From: Maricaulis sp048270095
GTDB lineage: Bacteria > Pseudomonadota > Alphaproteobacteria > Caulobacterales > Maricaulaceae
NCBI RefSeq assembly: GCF_048270095.1
Contig: NZ_JBLWTL010000014.1
Location: 10,803-74,802 of the forward strand
Length of the DNA: 64,000 bases
Direction of reading: 5' to 3'
Part shown: piece by piece, positions 17,899 to 25,926 of the stretch
How the letters are laid out: each line of letters begins with the position of its first letter
Position numbering within the stretch: position 1 is the first letter of the stretch
Translations under genes and position numbers: made by a program
The notes under the pieces: model-generated
Told to the model about the DNA's origin: nothing
The model's input: only the letters and a program-made list of their open reading frames with translations
The model's database searches: none

Positions 17899-19155
17899 TC
17901 AGGATTTCTCGCTCAACTCGGTCAGGCGCCGGGCCAGGGTATTGCGATTGACGCCCAGCAATTCAGCGGCCTTCGAGCGATTTCCGTCAGAGCGCGCCAG
18001 CGCCTGCTCCAGCAAGGCCCGGTCCAGTGCATCGCTCGCCAGTTGACGCGCATCGGCCGCGCCCAGTGCCGCACTCGCCAGGCGCGATGCGTGCGCTTCC
18101 AGCTCGTCCTTTTGATCGGACCTGTCATGCATCATGGCGCGCGCGACATCGTCAGGCCCGGCCAGCCGCCCCCGGGTGGCGAGGGACAGCCGCGACAGCA
18201 CGGCTCGCAATTCCACGACATTGCCTGGCCAGTCGGCCTTGTCGATCACCGCTCGCGCCGGCGGCGATAATTGCAGGGCCATCTGATTGTCACGCAAGGC
18301 AAATTCACTCAGAAAGGCGTCGCACAATACCGGGATATCGCTGAGACGGTCGCGAAGTGGTGGCAAACTCACCACGCATTCGGACAAGCGGCCAAGCAGA
18401 CGGCTGTCGAGCGGAGCGCTACCGGGTGTCGACAGCGTCGCGATCACACGACCAGTGCCCGCATCAAGCGCATCACGTGCGGCGCGCTGCTGCTGCGGCG
18501 ACCACTCATCCAGCCGCAGCCAGAGCAATTGTGCAGCCGCCGTCGTGGATTTGAAAATTTCCTCGGTGCGATGGGACGGCGTGATCAGGACGACTTCATC
18601 GGGCACCACGCCACGCGCCCGCAAGAGCGCATTGGCAGCCTGCCGCTTGCCGGTTCCGGCCTCTCCGCTGATCATCACATGCGCGCCACTCGTCGCGGCG
18701 CGGCCGATGGCCTTGAAGGTGGCTTGCATCGCTGCAGACTGACCGATCAGGCCGCTCGGCTCCGCCAGCTTGCCTTCGGGCTGACGCCGGCGGCTCTCAC
18801 CAAGCGCCGCGGCAATCGTGGTCAGCATCAGATCCAGATCAAAGGGTTTGGGGAGATATTCGAACACACCGCCCTTTTCGGCGCTGATCGCGGTACTCGC
18901 CGTGGTCTGGGCGCTCATCACGATAACCGGGAGATCGACACGCAGCCGCTTCACCATGCCCAGGCTTTCCAGGAAGCTGGTGCCGTCGAGCAGGACGTCG
19001 GCCAGCAGGAGGTCGCCCTCACCCGCACGGATCCAGTTAAGGGCGGCGTCGATCGAGGCGGTGGCCCGGACCTGATAACCGGCCGAGCTGAGGGCGCGTG
19101 ACAGGATAAGTTTGAGGCTTTCATCATCTTCGAGCAACAGGATGCGGGCACTCAT
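17899..19155 (-). CDS. ntrC: NtrC-type response regulator with degenerate AAA+ domain
   Basis: Position after ntrB and before ntrYX identifies this as the locus NtrC. The 418-residue product is shorter than the roughly 470-485 usual for NtrC. The receiver looks intact (Asp10, Asp11, phospho-Asp53, Lys103 in LPKPFD). The central domain keeps a Walker A, GEAGTGKR (164-171), but the region between Walker A and B is shortened and holds no GAFTGA. Walker B is altered to LLWLRLDEW where GGTLFLDE is expected. The C-terminal Fis HTH is well preserved (DGNRSKAAELLGVNRNTLARRL). It is therefore predicted to bind DNA but not to remodel sigma-54 polymerase. Rhodobacter capsulatus NtrC, which lacks GAFTGA and works with sigma-70, is a known precedent. 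Confidence 0.88.
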   Translation of the reverse strand: MSARILLLEDDESLKLILSRALSSAGYQVRATASIDAALNWIRAGEGDLLLADVLLDGTSFLESLGMVKRLRVDLPVIVMSAQTTASTAISAEKGGVFEYLPKPFDLDLMLTTIAAALGESRRRQPEGKLAEPSGLIGQSAAMQATFKAIGRAATSGAHVMISGEAGTGKRQAANALLRARGVVPDEVVLITPSHRTEEIFKSTTAAAQLLWLRLDEWSPQQQRAARDALDAGTGRVIATLSTPGSAPLDSRLLGRLSECVVSLPPLRDRLSDIPVLCDAFLSEFALRDNQMALQLSPPARAVIDKADWPGNVVELRAVLSRLSLATRGRLAGPDDVARAMMHDRSDQKDELEAHASRLASAALGAADARQLASDALDRALLEQALARSDGNRSKAAELLGVNRNTLARRLTELSEKS

Positions 19156-20207
19156 TTCAACGCTCCCCTGGAGATTGGTAGTCGCAAGTTGAAGACGGTG
19201 CGGCCGGGCGCGCTGTCATAATCGAGTTGCCCGTCATGCAAGGCCGTGATGCGGGCACAGAAGGCCAGGCCCAAACCCTCGCCAGCCGGTTTGGTGGTGA
19301 CGAAAGGTGTAAAAATACCGGTCCCGAGCGAGGCCGGAATCCCGCCGCCATTATCCGTCACCGACAGCAAAAGCGGTGCGGCGACATCGCCATTGCGGCT
19401 GCGCGGCCCGGTGTCGAACCGGGTGGTGATTGTGATCTTTGGCTCGCCGCGGCCGGCGACCGCATCCAGGGCATTCTGCAGCAGATTGACCACGGTCTGA
19501 TGCAGCAGATCGGCATCACCCCAGGCATCGGGCAAGGATGGGTCAAAGCGCTCCTCGATCATCCCGGCAGCGGCCGGATTGGCCCGCACCAAGCTCTCAA
19601 TCGCCGTAAGGGCCAGGCGATTGGGATTGACCGGTGACAGGGCGCCCAGCTGGATATCACCAACCCCGCTCCAATGGTCGGCCAGACGGGTGATCCGGTC
19701 GACATCCTGGATGATGATGCGGGCCAGCTCCCCCGCGGCATCCAGATCCGTTTCGCGCTCGATCAGCTGAGCGGCGCCGCGCACACTAGCCAGCGGGTTC
19801 TTCAACTCATGCGCCAGCATACGGCCAAAGCCGAGCGCAGCGGCCTGCGAAGCGCGTGGCCCGGTCTCGCAATGCGGCAATATCGAAACGGTCACGGTTT
19901 CAAGTTCTTCGGACCAGCACGCGTGCAGATCGCTGACCCCGTTTGCGCCAAGCGCCTCGCCCAATGCAACGACTGTGCGCCGGCCGGCTGCGGCCTGTTC
20001 GACGCAATCAAGCAAGCGCCCACTGCCTGGGAAGACCAGACGCAGGTCGGCGCGCTGCAGGGTGCGAAGCGAGAGACCAAAGCATTCCTGTGCCTGCTGG
20101 TTGGCCCAGCTCAGCCGCGGCTCGGCGGTGAAGACGATAATCGGGATGGCGGCCTGTTCCGCCGCGCCGAGCGCCCAGTCCGCCGCGCTGCGCGCCGGGC
20201 CTGTCAT
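19152..20207 (-). CDS. ntrB: Nitrogen regulation sensor histidine kinase NtrB
   Basis: NtrB is the soluble kinase/phosphatase of NtrC, controlled by PII proteins. The 351-residue product has an N-terminal PAS-like domain (residues about 15-115), the H-box MLAHELKNPLASVRG (phospho-His133), and an HATPase_c domain with N box (QTVVNLLQNALDAV), G1 (VTDNGGGIP) and G2 (GEGLGLAFC). The start ATG overlaps the dusB stop and its own stop overlaps the ntrC start, both as ATGA, so dusB-ntrB-ntrC is translationally coupled. No membrane segment is visible. Confidence 0.94.
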   Translation of the reverse strand: MTGPARSAADWALGAAEQAAIPIIVFTAEPRLSWANQQAQECFGLSLRTLQRADLRLVFPGSGRLLDCVEQAAAGRRTVVALGEALGANGVSDLHACWSEELETVTVSILPHCETGPRASQAAALGFGRMLAHELKNPLASVRGAAQLIERETDLDAAGELARIIIQDVDRITRLADHWSGVGDIQLGALSPVNPNRLALTAIESLVRANPAAAGMIEERFDPSLPDAWGDADLLHQTVVNLLQNALDAVAGRGEPKITITTRFDTGPRSRNGDVAAPLLLSVTDNGGGIPASLGTGIFTPFVTTKPAGEGLGLAFCARITALHDGQLDYDSAPGRTVFNLRLPISRGALK

Positions 20208-21208
20208 GCCGCGATCCGGCGGCCAGGTTCATGTTCCAGCAGGCGATGAAGCGCGTCGCGGATGGCGGCCGGCTCCCTGGATCGGCACAGCACGTCGCGG
20301 ATGGCTGTCAGGCCCTCCGGGGCCATATGGCCGCCATCGAACGCGAGGAAGGATGCGAAATGCTTGCGCATCATGCGCACGCCCAGGGCTTCGCCGTAGA
20401 ATTCATACGCTTCGGAAGCCTGTTCCATCAGCGCCTCCACCTTGGCCGCCCAGGCTGTGACCGGCATGGTGCCGGTGAGCAGGCCCGCACCGATCTCGCC
20501 CACCAGCCAGGGCCGCCCCTGCGCCGCGCGTCCGACCATCACACCATCGGCGCCCGACAGGGTGAGCGCCTCGCTGGCTTGCGCCAGGGTCGCGATATCG
20601 CCATTGACCAGCAGCGGAACCTTCACCGCCTCGCGCACGGCGCGCACCGCATTCCAGTCGGCCGTGCCCGTATAAAATTGCTGCCGTGTGCGGCCATGCA
20701 CGGTGATCAGGGCAATGCCGGCATCGACGGCCCGTCGCGCCAGTTCCGGTGCATTGAGGCAATCATGATCCCAGCCGAGGCGCATTTTCAGGGTCACGGG
20801 AATACTCACCGCTGCCAGCGTCGCCTCGATCAGGGTCATGGCATGGTCGAGATCGCGCATCAGGGCCGAACCGGACAAGCCCTTGGTCACCTGGCGCGCC
20901 GGACAGCCCATATTGATATCAACCACATCAGCCCCGGCAGCCTCGGCAATGCGCGCGCCCTCGGCCATCCATTCAGCCTGGCGTCCGGCGAGTTGAATCA
21001 CCCGCGGTGCGAGGCTGGCATCAGCGGCGGCCTTGCGCACCATATCAAGCCGGCCACGCGCCAGGGCATCGCTGGCGACCATTTCGGACACCACCATGCC
21101 CGCGCCAAAGCGCTGTGCCTGACGACGAAACGGCAGATCGGTCACACCGGACATGGGTGCCAGAACCGCCGGAATCGCGATTTCATGGGGGCCGATGAAA
21201 AAACTCAT
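20204..21208 (-). CDS. dusB: tRNA-dihydrouridine synthase (NifR3 type)
   Basis: This FMN enzyme reduces uridines in tRNA D-loops. ATG 21208 gives 334 residues (a TTG four codons upstream is less likely). It is a TIM barrel with the early PMSGVTDLPFR segment, the signature DINMGCPARQVTK with the catalytic Cys, TLKMRLGWD, TVHGRTRQQFYTG, and NGDI and GVMVGRAAQGRPW for FMN phosphate binding. It leads the dusB-ntrBC operon, the classical nifR3-ntrB-ntrC arrangement. It is divergent from ispDF, with about 85 bp between the two starts. Confidence 0.94.
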   Translation of the reverse strand: MSFFIGPHEIAIPAVLAPMSGVTDLPFRRQAQRFGAGMVVSEMVASDALARGRLDMVRKAAADASLAPRVIQLAGRQAEWMAEGARIAEAAGADVVDINMGCPARQVTKGLSGSALMRDLDHAMTLIEATLAAVSIPVTLKMRLGWDHDCLNAPELARRAVDAGIALITVHGRTRQQFYTGTADWNAVRAVREAVKVPLLVNGDIATLAQASEALTLSGADGVMVGRAAQGRPWLVGEIGAGLLTGTMPVTAWAAKVEALMEQASEAYEFYGEALGVRMMRKHFASFLAFDGGHMAPEGLTAIRDVLCRSREPAAIRDALHRLLEHEPGRRIAA

Positions 21209-21292
21209 GCGTCTGGACAATTCAACCGGTTGCAGCGTAAGCCGGGCAAGCTAGCGATCTTGCTGCGCTGCGGCAATGGACGAGGCCTGCAT

Positions 21293-22447
21293 ATGAAAAT
21301 CGGTGCCATTATTGTTGCTGCCGGGCGCGGCACCCGGGCGGGCGGGGGAATCCCCAAACAATACCGCGAAATCGGCGGACGCCCGGTGCTGGCGCGAACG
21401 TTGGATGCTTTCCTGAGCCATGCGGTGACCGGCCCGGTGATTGTCGTGATCGGGGAGGCGGACAGGGAACGATTTGAAGACCTTGCCCTGCTCCTGCCCG
21501 GCGCCGTCGAAGCCGTCACCGGCGGTAAAACGCGCACCGCCTCCGTGCGCGCCGGTTTGCAGGTGCTGGAAACACACGCGCCCGATGCGGTGATGATCCA
21601 TGATGCCGCACGGCCCTTTGTCAGCGCCGGGTTGATCAGCCGCATCGCTGAAGCATTGGCAGCCCACGGCGCCGTGATCCCGGTTATCGCCAGTATTGAT
21701 GCGATGATTGAGCGCGATGGGGATGGCCGCATGACCGCCGCGGTCGACCGCAATCAGTATGCTGGCGCACAGACGCCGCAGGCCTTTCACTACCGCCCGC
21801 TGATGAACGCCTATCGCGCACTGGGCGAGACCGCCCTGCCCGATGACGCCGCCGTCGCGCTGTCCGCAGGACTGCCCGTGCAGACGATCGCCGGCGAGAC
21901 CGGGAATTTCAAACTGACGACTCCAGAGGATTTTGCGCGAGCCGAAGCGATGCTGAATACGAATACTGCGATCACCGTCACCGGCCAGGGCTTCGATGTT
22001 CACCGCCTTGAAGCGGCCAACGCCCTGATGCTGTGCGGCATCGAGATCCGGGACGGGCTCGGCCTGGTCGGCCATTCTGACGCCGATGTCGGCCTGCACG
22101 CCCTGACCGATGCGATTCTCGGCGCCGCTTGTGAAGGCGATATCGGCCAGCATTTCAGCCCAAACGATGCGCGCTGGAAAGGTGCTGCCTCGCACCAGTT
22201 CGTCACCCATGCGGTTGAATTATTGCGCCGCGCCGGCGGCACGCTTTTGCACGCGGATATCACCCTGATTGGCGAACGCCCAAAAATTGGCCCGCACCGT
22301 GATGCGATGCGGCAGCGAGTGGCGCAGCTGCTGGGTCTTGATCTCAAGCGGGTCAATATCAAGGCGACGACGACCGAGCGCCTCGGCTTTACCGGCCGCG
22401 GTGAGGGTCTGGCCGCACAGGCCGTCGTGACAGCAAGGATGATCTGA
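21293..22447 (+). CDS. ispDF: Bifunctional IspD/IspF isoprenoid enzyme
   Basis: One 384-residue chain carries two steps of the MEP pathway: 2-C-methyl-D-erythritol 4-phosphate cytidylyltransferase (IspD, residues 1 to about 225) and MECDP synthase (IspF, about 226-384). IspD motifs seen are AAGRGTRAGGGIPKQY, VMIHDAARPFVS and YAGAQTPQAF. IspF motifs are GQGFDVHRL, CGIEI, GLVGHSDADVGLHALTDA (metal-binding Asp/His) and NIKATTTERLGFTGRGEG. The fused form is common in alphaproteobacteria. The start has no strong Shine-Dalgarno; the frame is open upstream, but the MKIGAIIVAAGRG start fits the family. Confidence 0.95.
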   Translation: MKIGAIIVAAGRGTRAGGGIPKQYREIGGRPVLARTLDAFLSHAVTGPVIVVIGEADRERFEDLALLLPGAVEAVTGGKTRTASVRAGLQVLETHAPDAVMIHDAARPFVSAGLISRIAEALAAHGAVIPVIASIDAMIERDGDGRMTAAVDRNQYAGAQTPQAFHYRPLMNAYRALGETALPDDAAVALSAGLPVQTIAGETGNFKLTTPEDFARAEAMLNTNTAITVTGQGFDVHRLEAANALMLCGIEIRDGLGLVGHSDADVGLHALTDAILGAACEGDIGQHFSPNDARWKGAASHQFVTHAVELLRRAGGTLLHADITLIGERPKIGPHRDAMRQRVAQLLGLDLKRVNIKATTTERLGFTGRGEGLAAQAVVTARMI

Positions 22448-22968
22448 TGTTTCCCGGACAACTGACGCAAAAGGCTGAATCAGTCATCGATCATGCCCGC
22501 ACGGCCGGGATCATGATCGCGACAGCGGAAAGCTGTACGGGCGGACTGGTTGCCGGCCTGCTGACCAGTCTGGCCGGCGCCTCCGACGTATTCGAGCGCG
22601 GCTTTGTCACCTATAGCAATGAGGCCAAGACCGAATTGCTCGGCATCCCAACCGCGATCATCGCGGCGCAGGGTGCTGTCTCGGCGGAAATCGCTCGGCG
22701 GATGGCGACGCAATGCCTGCTCAAGTCCAATGCCGATATCGCGGTTTCGATCACCGGCGTCGCCGGCCCGGGCGGCTCGGCGCACAAACCGGCCGGCCTG
22801 GTCTATTTCGGGCTCGCCGTACGCGATCATCCGGTTCGCGTCCTGTGCCAGCGATTTGGCGATCGCGGCCGCAACACGGTGCGGCTCGCCGCCGTTGAAA
22901 CCGCCCTGGCGCTATTTGAGCAAGGCGTCGATCTCATCGCTCAGATCGAGCCCGGCATCGCCGACTGA
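22447..22968 (+). CDS. CinA C-terminal domain protein, NMN amidohydrolase type
   Basis: Stand-alone CinA C-domain proteins (PncC) hydrolyse nicotinamide mononucleotide to nicotinic acid mononucleotide for NAD recycling. The 173-residue product matches this form: ATAESCTGGLVAGLLTSLAGAS near residue 25, FVTYSNEAKTELLG, and the central SITGVAGPGGSAHKPAGLVYFGLA, with the conserved Ser and Lys region typical of the amidase. The start ATG overlaps the ispDF stop by one base (TGATG), a common alphaproteobacterial pairing. Its last 57 bases overlap the convergent ratA gene. Confidence 0.9.
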   Translation: MFPGQLTQKAESVIDHARTAGIMIATAESCTGGLVAGLLTSLAGASDVFERGFVTYSNEAKTELLGIPTAIIAAQGAVSAEIARRMATQCLLKSNADIAVSITGVAGPGGSAHKPAGLVYFGLAVRDHPVRVLCQRFGDRGRNTVRLAAVETALALFEQGVDLIAQIEPGIAD

Positions 22969-23415
22969 AGCGAAGCGCCGCTCGGCCTCATCGGAAAAGC
23001 GCTTGATCAGGATATGGGCGGCGCGCTCGCGCTGGCTGTCGAGCAGCATTTGCAGGACGACATTCCTGAACGCCGCCTTGATATGGAATTTCACCAGCGT
23101 AGAGCCATCCGACAGGGGATAGAATCGCCAGCTATTCTCCAGCACGCGGAAGGGACCGGCGACAAAACCGACATCAATGGTGCGGGCGTGGGCATCGGCC
23201 CTCACCGCGCTGGTGAAGCGTTCGGTGACGAATTTATAGCGGATCCGCGCCTCGGCGGTCAGCTGGGTGACGGCGCCGTCCCGGTTCTCCTTCAACACCC
23301 GCATGGCGGTGATCTGGTGGATGAATTCGGGATAGCGCCGGACATCCGAGACAAGCTCGAACAAATCGCCGGGGTCATGAAACAGGCGCAAGGTCTCGGT
23401 CAGCGAGACAGTCAC
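22912..23415 (-). CDS. RatA/COQ10-family START-domain protein
   Basis: The family covers bacterial RatA/YfjG and mitochondrial Coq10, small SRPBCC/START proteins that bind hydrophobic ligands such as ubiquinone; E. coli RatA was also described as blocking 70S assembly. The 167-residue product shows the family pattern: LFELVSDVRRYPEFI near the N-terminus, YKFVTERFTSAV, and FKHIKAAFRN-like VKFHIKAAFRN. A GTG start at 23415 overlaps the lipA stop (GTGA), so it is translated with lipA. The 3' end overlaps cinA on the other strand. Association with lipA is frequent in alphaproteobacteria and favours the quinone or lipid role over a toxin role. Confidence 0.88.
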   Translation of the reverse strand: MTVSLTETLRLFHDPGDLFELVSDVRRYPEFIHQITAMRVLKENRDGAVTQLTAEARIRYKFVTERFTSAVRADAHARTIDVGFVAGPFRVLENSWRFYPLSDGSTLVKFHIKAAFRNVVLQMLLDSQRERAAHILIKRFSDEAERRFASVGDAGLDLSDEIDALLK

Positions 23416-24413
23416 CCGCGGCCCAGCGACGCTTCCCGCGCGGCGCGCAAACGGGCAAAATCCTCGCCTGCATGATGGCTCGAACGCGTCAATGGCGTCG
23501 CGGAGACCATCAGGAAACCCTTGGCCCGCGCAATCGTCTCATACGCCTTGAATTCTTCCGGCGTGACGAAACGCTCCACCGCCGCATGCTTGCGCGTCGG
23601 CTGCAGATATTGACCGATGGTGAGAAAATCGATGCCGGCGGAGCGCATATCGTCCATCACCTGCATCACTTCCTCCTTGCCCTCCCCGAGCCCGACCATG
23701 ATGCCGGATTTGGTGAATTGCTCCGGATCGCGATCCTTCACGCGTTCCAGCAATCGCAGGGAATGGAAATAGCGCGCGCCGGGACGGATCGACAGGTAGA
23801 GGCGCGGCACGGTCTCCAGATTATGGTTGAAGACGTCCGGCCTGGCATCAATCACGGCTTCAGCCGCACCGGGCTTGCGCAGGAAATCCGGGGTCAGGAT
23901 CTCGATCGTCGTGCCGGGCGCTGTGGCGCGAATTGCCTCGATCACATCGACAAAATGCTGCGCGCCGCCATCGGCCAGGTCATCGCGATCGACCGAAGTG
24001 ATGACGACATGCTTCAACCCCATCTTGGCGACAGCTTCTGCGACGCGGCGCGGTTCATCGGCATCGACAGGACCCGGCAGGCCAGTCTTCACATTGCAAA
24101 AGGAGCAGGCGCGGGTGCAGGTATCGCCGAGGATCATGAAGGTCGCGTGCTTTTGCTCCCAACACTCACCGATATTCGGGCAACCGGCTTCCTGACACAC
24201 CGTGACGAGCTCACCTTCGGTGACAATTTTCTGTGTCTCGGCAAACACCTTGCCCAATGGCGCCCGGACGCGGATCCAGTCCGGCTTTCGCAGAACCGGT
24301 GTATCGGCGCGCTTTTGCTTTTCCGGATGCCGCGCCGCACGCGCCTCGGTCGCGTTGGAGGACGCGGTGGACGGGGCGCCGGCAGGCGCGGTGTTGTCGA
24401 TCAGATTGGCCAT
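23412..24413 (-). CDS. lipA: Lipoyl synthase
   Basis: This radical-SAM enzyme inserts two sulfurs into octanoyl groups on lipoyl domains, needed by the pyruvate dehydrogenase encoded later in the window. ATG 24413 gives 333 residues. The N-terminal cluster motif CQEAGCPNIGECW and the radical SAM CxxxCxxC as CTRACSFCNVK bind the two [4Fe-4S] clusters. VGLGEGKEEV, GQYLQPTRKHAAVER and the Ser-containing C-terminus (PLTRSSHHAGEDF) are typical. Another ATG three codons upstream (24422) is possible. It forms a pair with the downstream ratA gene. Confidence 0.95.
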   Translation of the reverse strand: MANLIDNTAPAGAPSTASSNATEARAARHPEKQKRADTPVLRKPDWIRVRAPLGKVFAETQKIVTEGELVTVCQEAGCPNIGECWEQKHATFMILGDTCTRACSFCNVKTGLPGPVDADEPRRVAEAVAKMGLKHVVITSVDRDDLADGGAQHFVDVIEAIRATAPGTTIEILTPDFLRKPGAAEAVIDARPDVFNHNLETVPRLYLSIRPGARYFHSLRLLERVKDRDPEQFTKSGIMVGLGEGKEEVMQVMDDMRSAGIDFLTIGQYLQPTRKHAAVERFVTPEEFKAYETIARAKGFLMVSATPLTRSSHHAGEDFARLRAAREASLGRG

Positions 24414-24631
24414 GCCCGCCATGTAAGCCGGAGCGTCGAAGTGATCAAGCCGAGCCTGCCGTTTGTCGGGCCCCGGCCCGCCCCGGATCGGCACTGTCCG
24501 CGGACCGTCGTCGCTCCCGGTGCAGGCTCAAGGTTAACGAAATCCCAATTCAAGTTGTCAACTCAAAGGCTTGAGCCCAGATTTCGACATCTTGCTTACC
24601 GGGTATTCATCATTCGGTGCGACATTGCGTC

Positions 24632-25819
24632 ATGCTTGATACCAAGACCCTCTCCACGGCTCTGATCCTGATCCTGATTATCGGGAGTGGGTTGCATCTC
24701 GTGAACTGGCGCATGCATCGCGACAATCCCGGTGCGAAGTGGTGGGCTCTCGGGCTTTGTGTCCAGACCTGCGGTGCGATTGCCACAGCGATCGCCAATG
24801 CCAGCGGCGCCCCCTTGATGCCACTTTTGATGCTTTTCAATAGCCTCGCCCTCGGCGGCTTGGTGATGCTGGTCTATGGCACAGCCTGTTTTTCCGGCCA
24901 CGCCCTGCCACGCGGCATCTATGCCGCACTCGGTGTCATCATCGTGGCGGGGATCGGCTGGGCCACCTTGATCGAACCGTCGGCAACGGCGCGCTTGGGC
25001 GTGTTTGGCCTTGTTCAGTTGATCAGCAATAGTCTGATCCTGTCGCGGCTGGGCTATATCGCACGCCGCGACGGGGCGATGGGCGTGGTCGTCCTGGCAG
25101 CCTCGGTCGTCAGCCTGTTTGTCTTGATGGGCAGCCTGATCACCTGGCAGCTCGTCTCCCAGCCGGAAATTGCGGGCTTGTACGCCAATAGCGATGTGCT
25201 TGTGCTGGCACTCCTGACGCTGATTGCCTGCAAGACCACCATGATATTCGGCTATCTCCTCCTCAGTTCCGGCTATTCGCAGGCGCGCCTGGAGCAATTG
25301 GCACTGAGCGACCCCCTCACCAACCTGCCCAATCGGCGGGCATTCGAGCGCACGGTCACCCAGCGCCTGGCATCGGTACGCAAGACGGACCGGCTGATCG
25401 CCCTTGCCATTTTCGATGTCGATCACTTCAAGCAAATCAATGACACTCACGGCCATGACGCTGGTGACGCTGTGCTGCGCCATCTCGCTCATGTCGCCAC
25501 CCTCGCCATCCGGCCGCAGGATTTTCTCGCGCGCGTGGGCGGTGAGGAATTTGCCGCTATTTTCGATGTCGAGGATGCCGCCGAACTGGTGAGTGCCACC
25601 AACCGGTTACGGCTGGCAATCGAGGTCAATCATGCCCGGGTCAATGAGGCCGAAATTGCGGTGACCGTCTCGGTCGGCGCCGTGCTGGCCCGTTCAGGAG
25701 CCGGTCTCGACTTCAGCAGTCTCTATCGGGCTGCCGACCAGGCGCTCTACAGCGCCAAGGGCACGGGACGCAATCGAGTCGTGGTCGGCGAAGCGGAACC
25801 GGTAGCACTCGCGGCCTGA
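24632..25819 (+). CDS. Membrane diguanylate cyclase (first of a tandem pair)
   Basis: It makes c-di-GMP from two GTP. The 395-residue product has about six N-terminal membrane helices (residues about 8-212), an uncharacterised MASE-like sensor, then a GGDEF domain (about 220-388). The catalytic motif is GGEEF at 303-307, with an intact inhibitory I-site RPQD at 294-297 five residues before it, and FDVDHFKQINDTHGHD supplies the metal/GTP residues, so activity with product inhibition is expected. The ATG at 24632 matches the start of the downstream paralogue. TTAAC words upstream (near 24534) are not a full CtrA site. The organism's polar or surface lifestyle may be its context, which is inference. 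Confidence 0.93.
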   Translation: MLDTKTLSTALILILIIGSGLHLVNWRMHRDNPGAKWWALGLCVQTCGAIATAIANASGAPLMPLLMLFNSLALGGLVMLVYGTACFSGHALPRGIYAALGVIIVAGIGWATLIEPSATARLGVFGLVQLISNSLILSRLGYIARRDGAMGVVVLAASVVSLFVLMGSLITWQLVSQPEIAGLYANSDVLVLALLTLIACKTTMIFGYLLLSSGYSQARLEQLALSDPLTNLPNRRAFERTVTQRLASVRKTDRLIALAIFDVDHFKQINDTHGHDAGDAVLRHLAHVATLAIRPQDFLARVGGEEFAAIFDVEDAAELVSATNRLRLAIEVNHARVNEAEIAVTVSVGAVLARSGAGLDFSSLYRAADQALYSAKGTGRNRVVVGEAEPVALAA

Positions 25820-25926
25820 CCGGCATTCGCACAGGATTAACGCTATTCTCAAAAACTGCGGCATTCAGTGTACCCCAACCGGCGCAGTCTACGCGATATT
25901 CACGATCCCGGCGCGATACTGGCCGT

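Noticed and set aside
22912..23415. Toxin of a RatA-type toxin-antitoxin module
   Set aside because: There is no adjacent antitoxin-like gene. Coupling to lipA and similarity to COQ10 favour a quinone- or lipid-binding housekeeping role.
24534..24550. CtrA site upstream of the first diguanylate cyclase
   Set aside because: Only one TTAA half-site is present; the second half reads CCAA, so it does not meet the TTAA-N7-TTAA rule.
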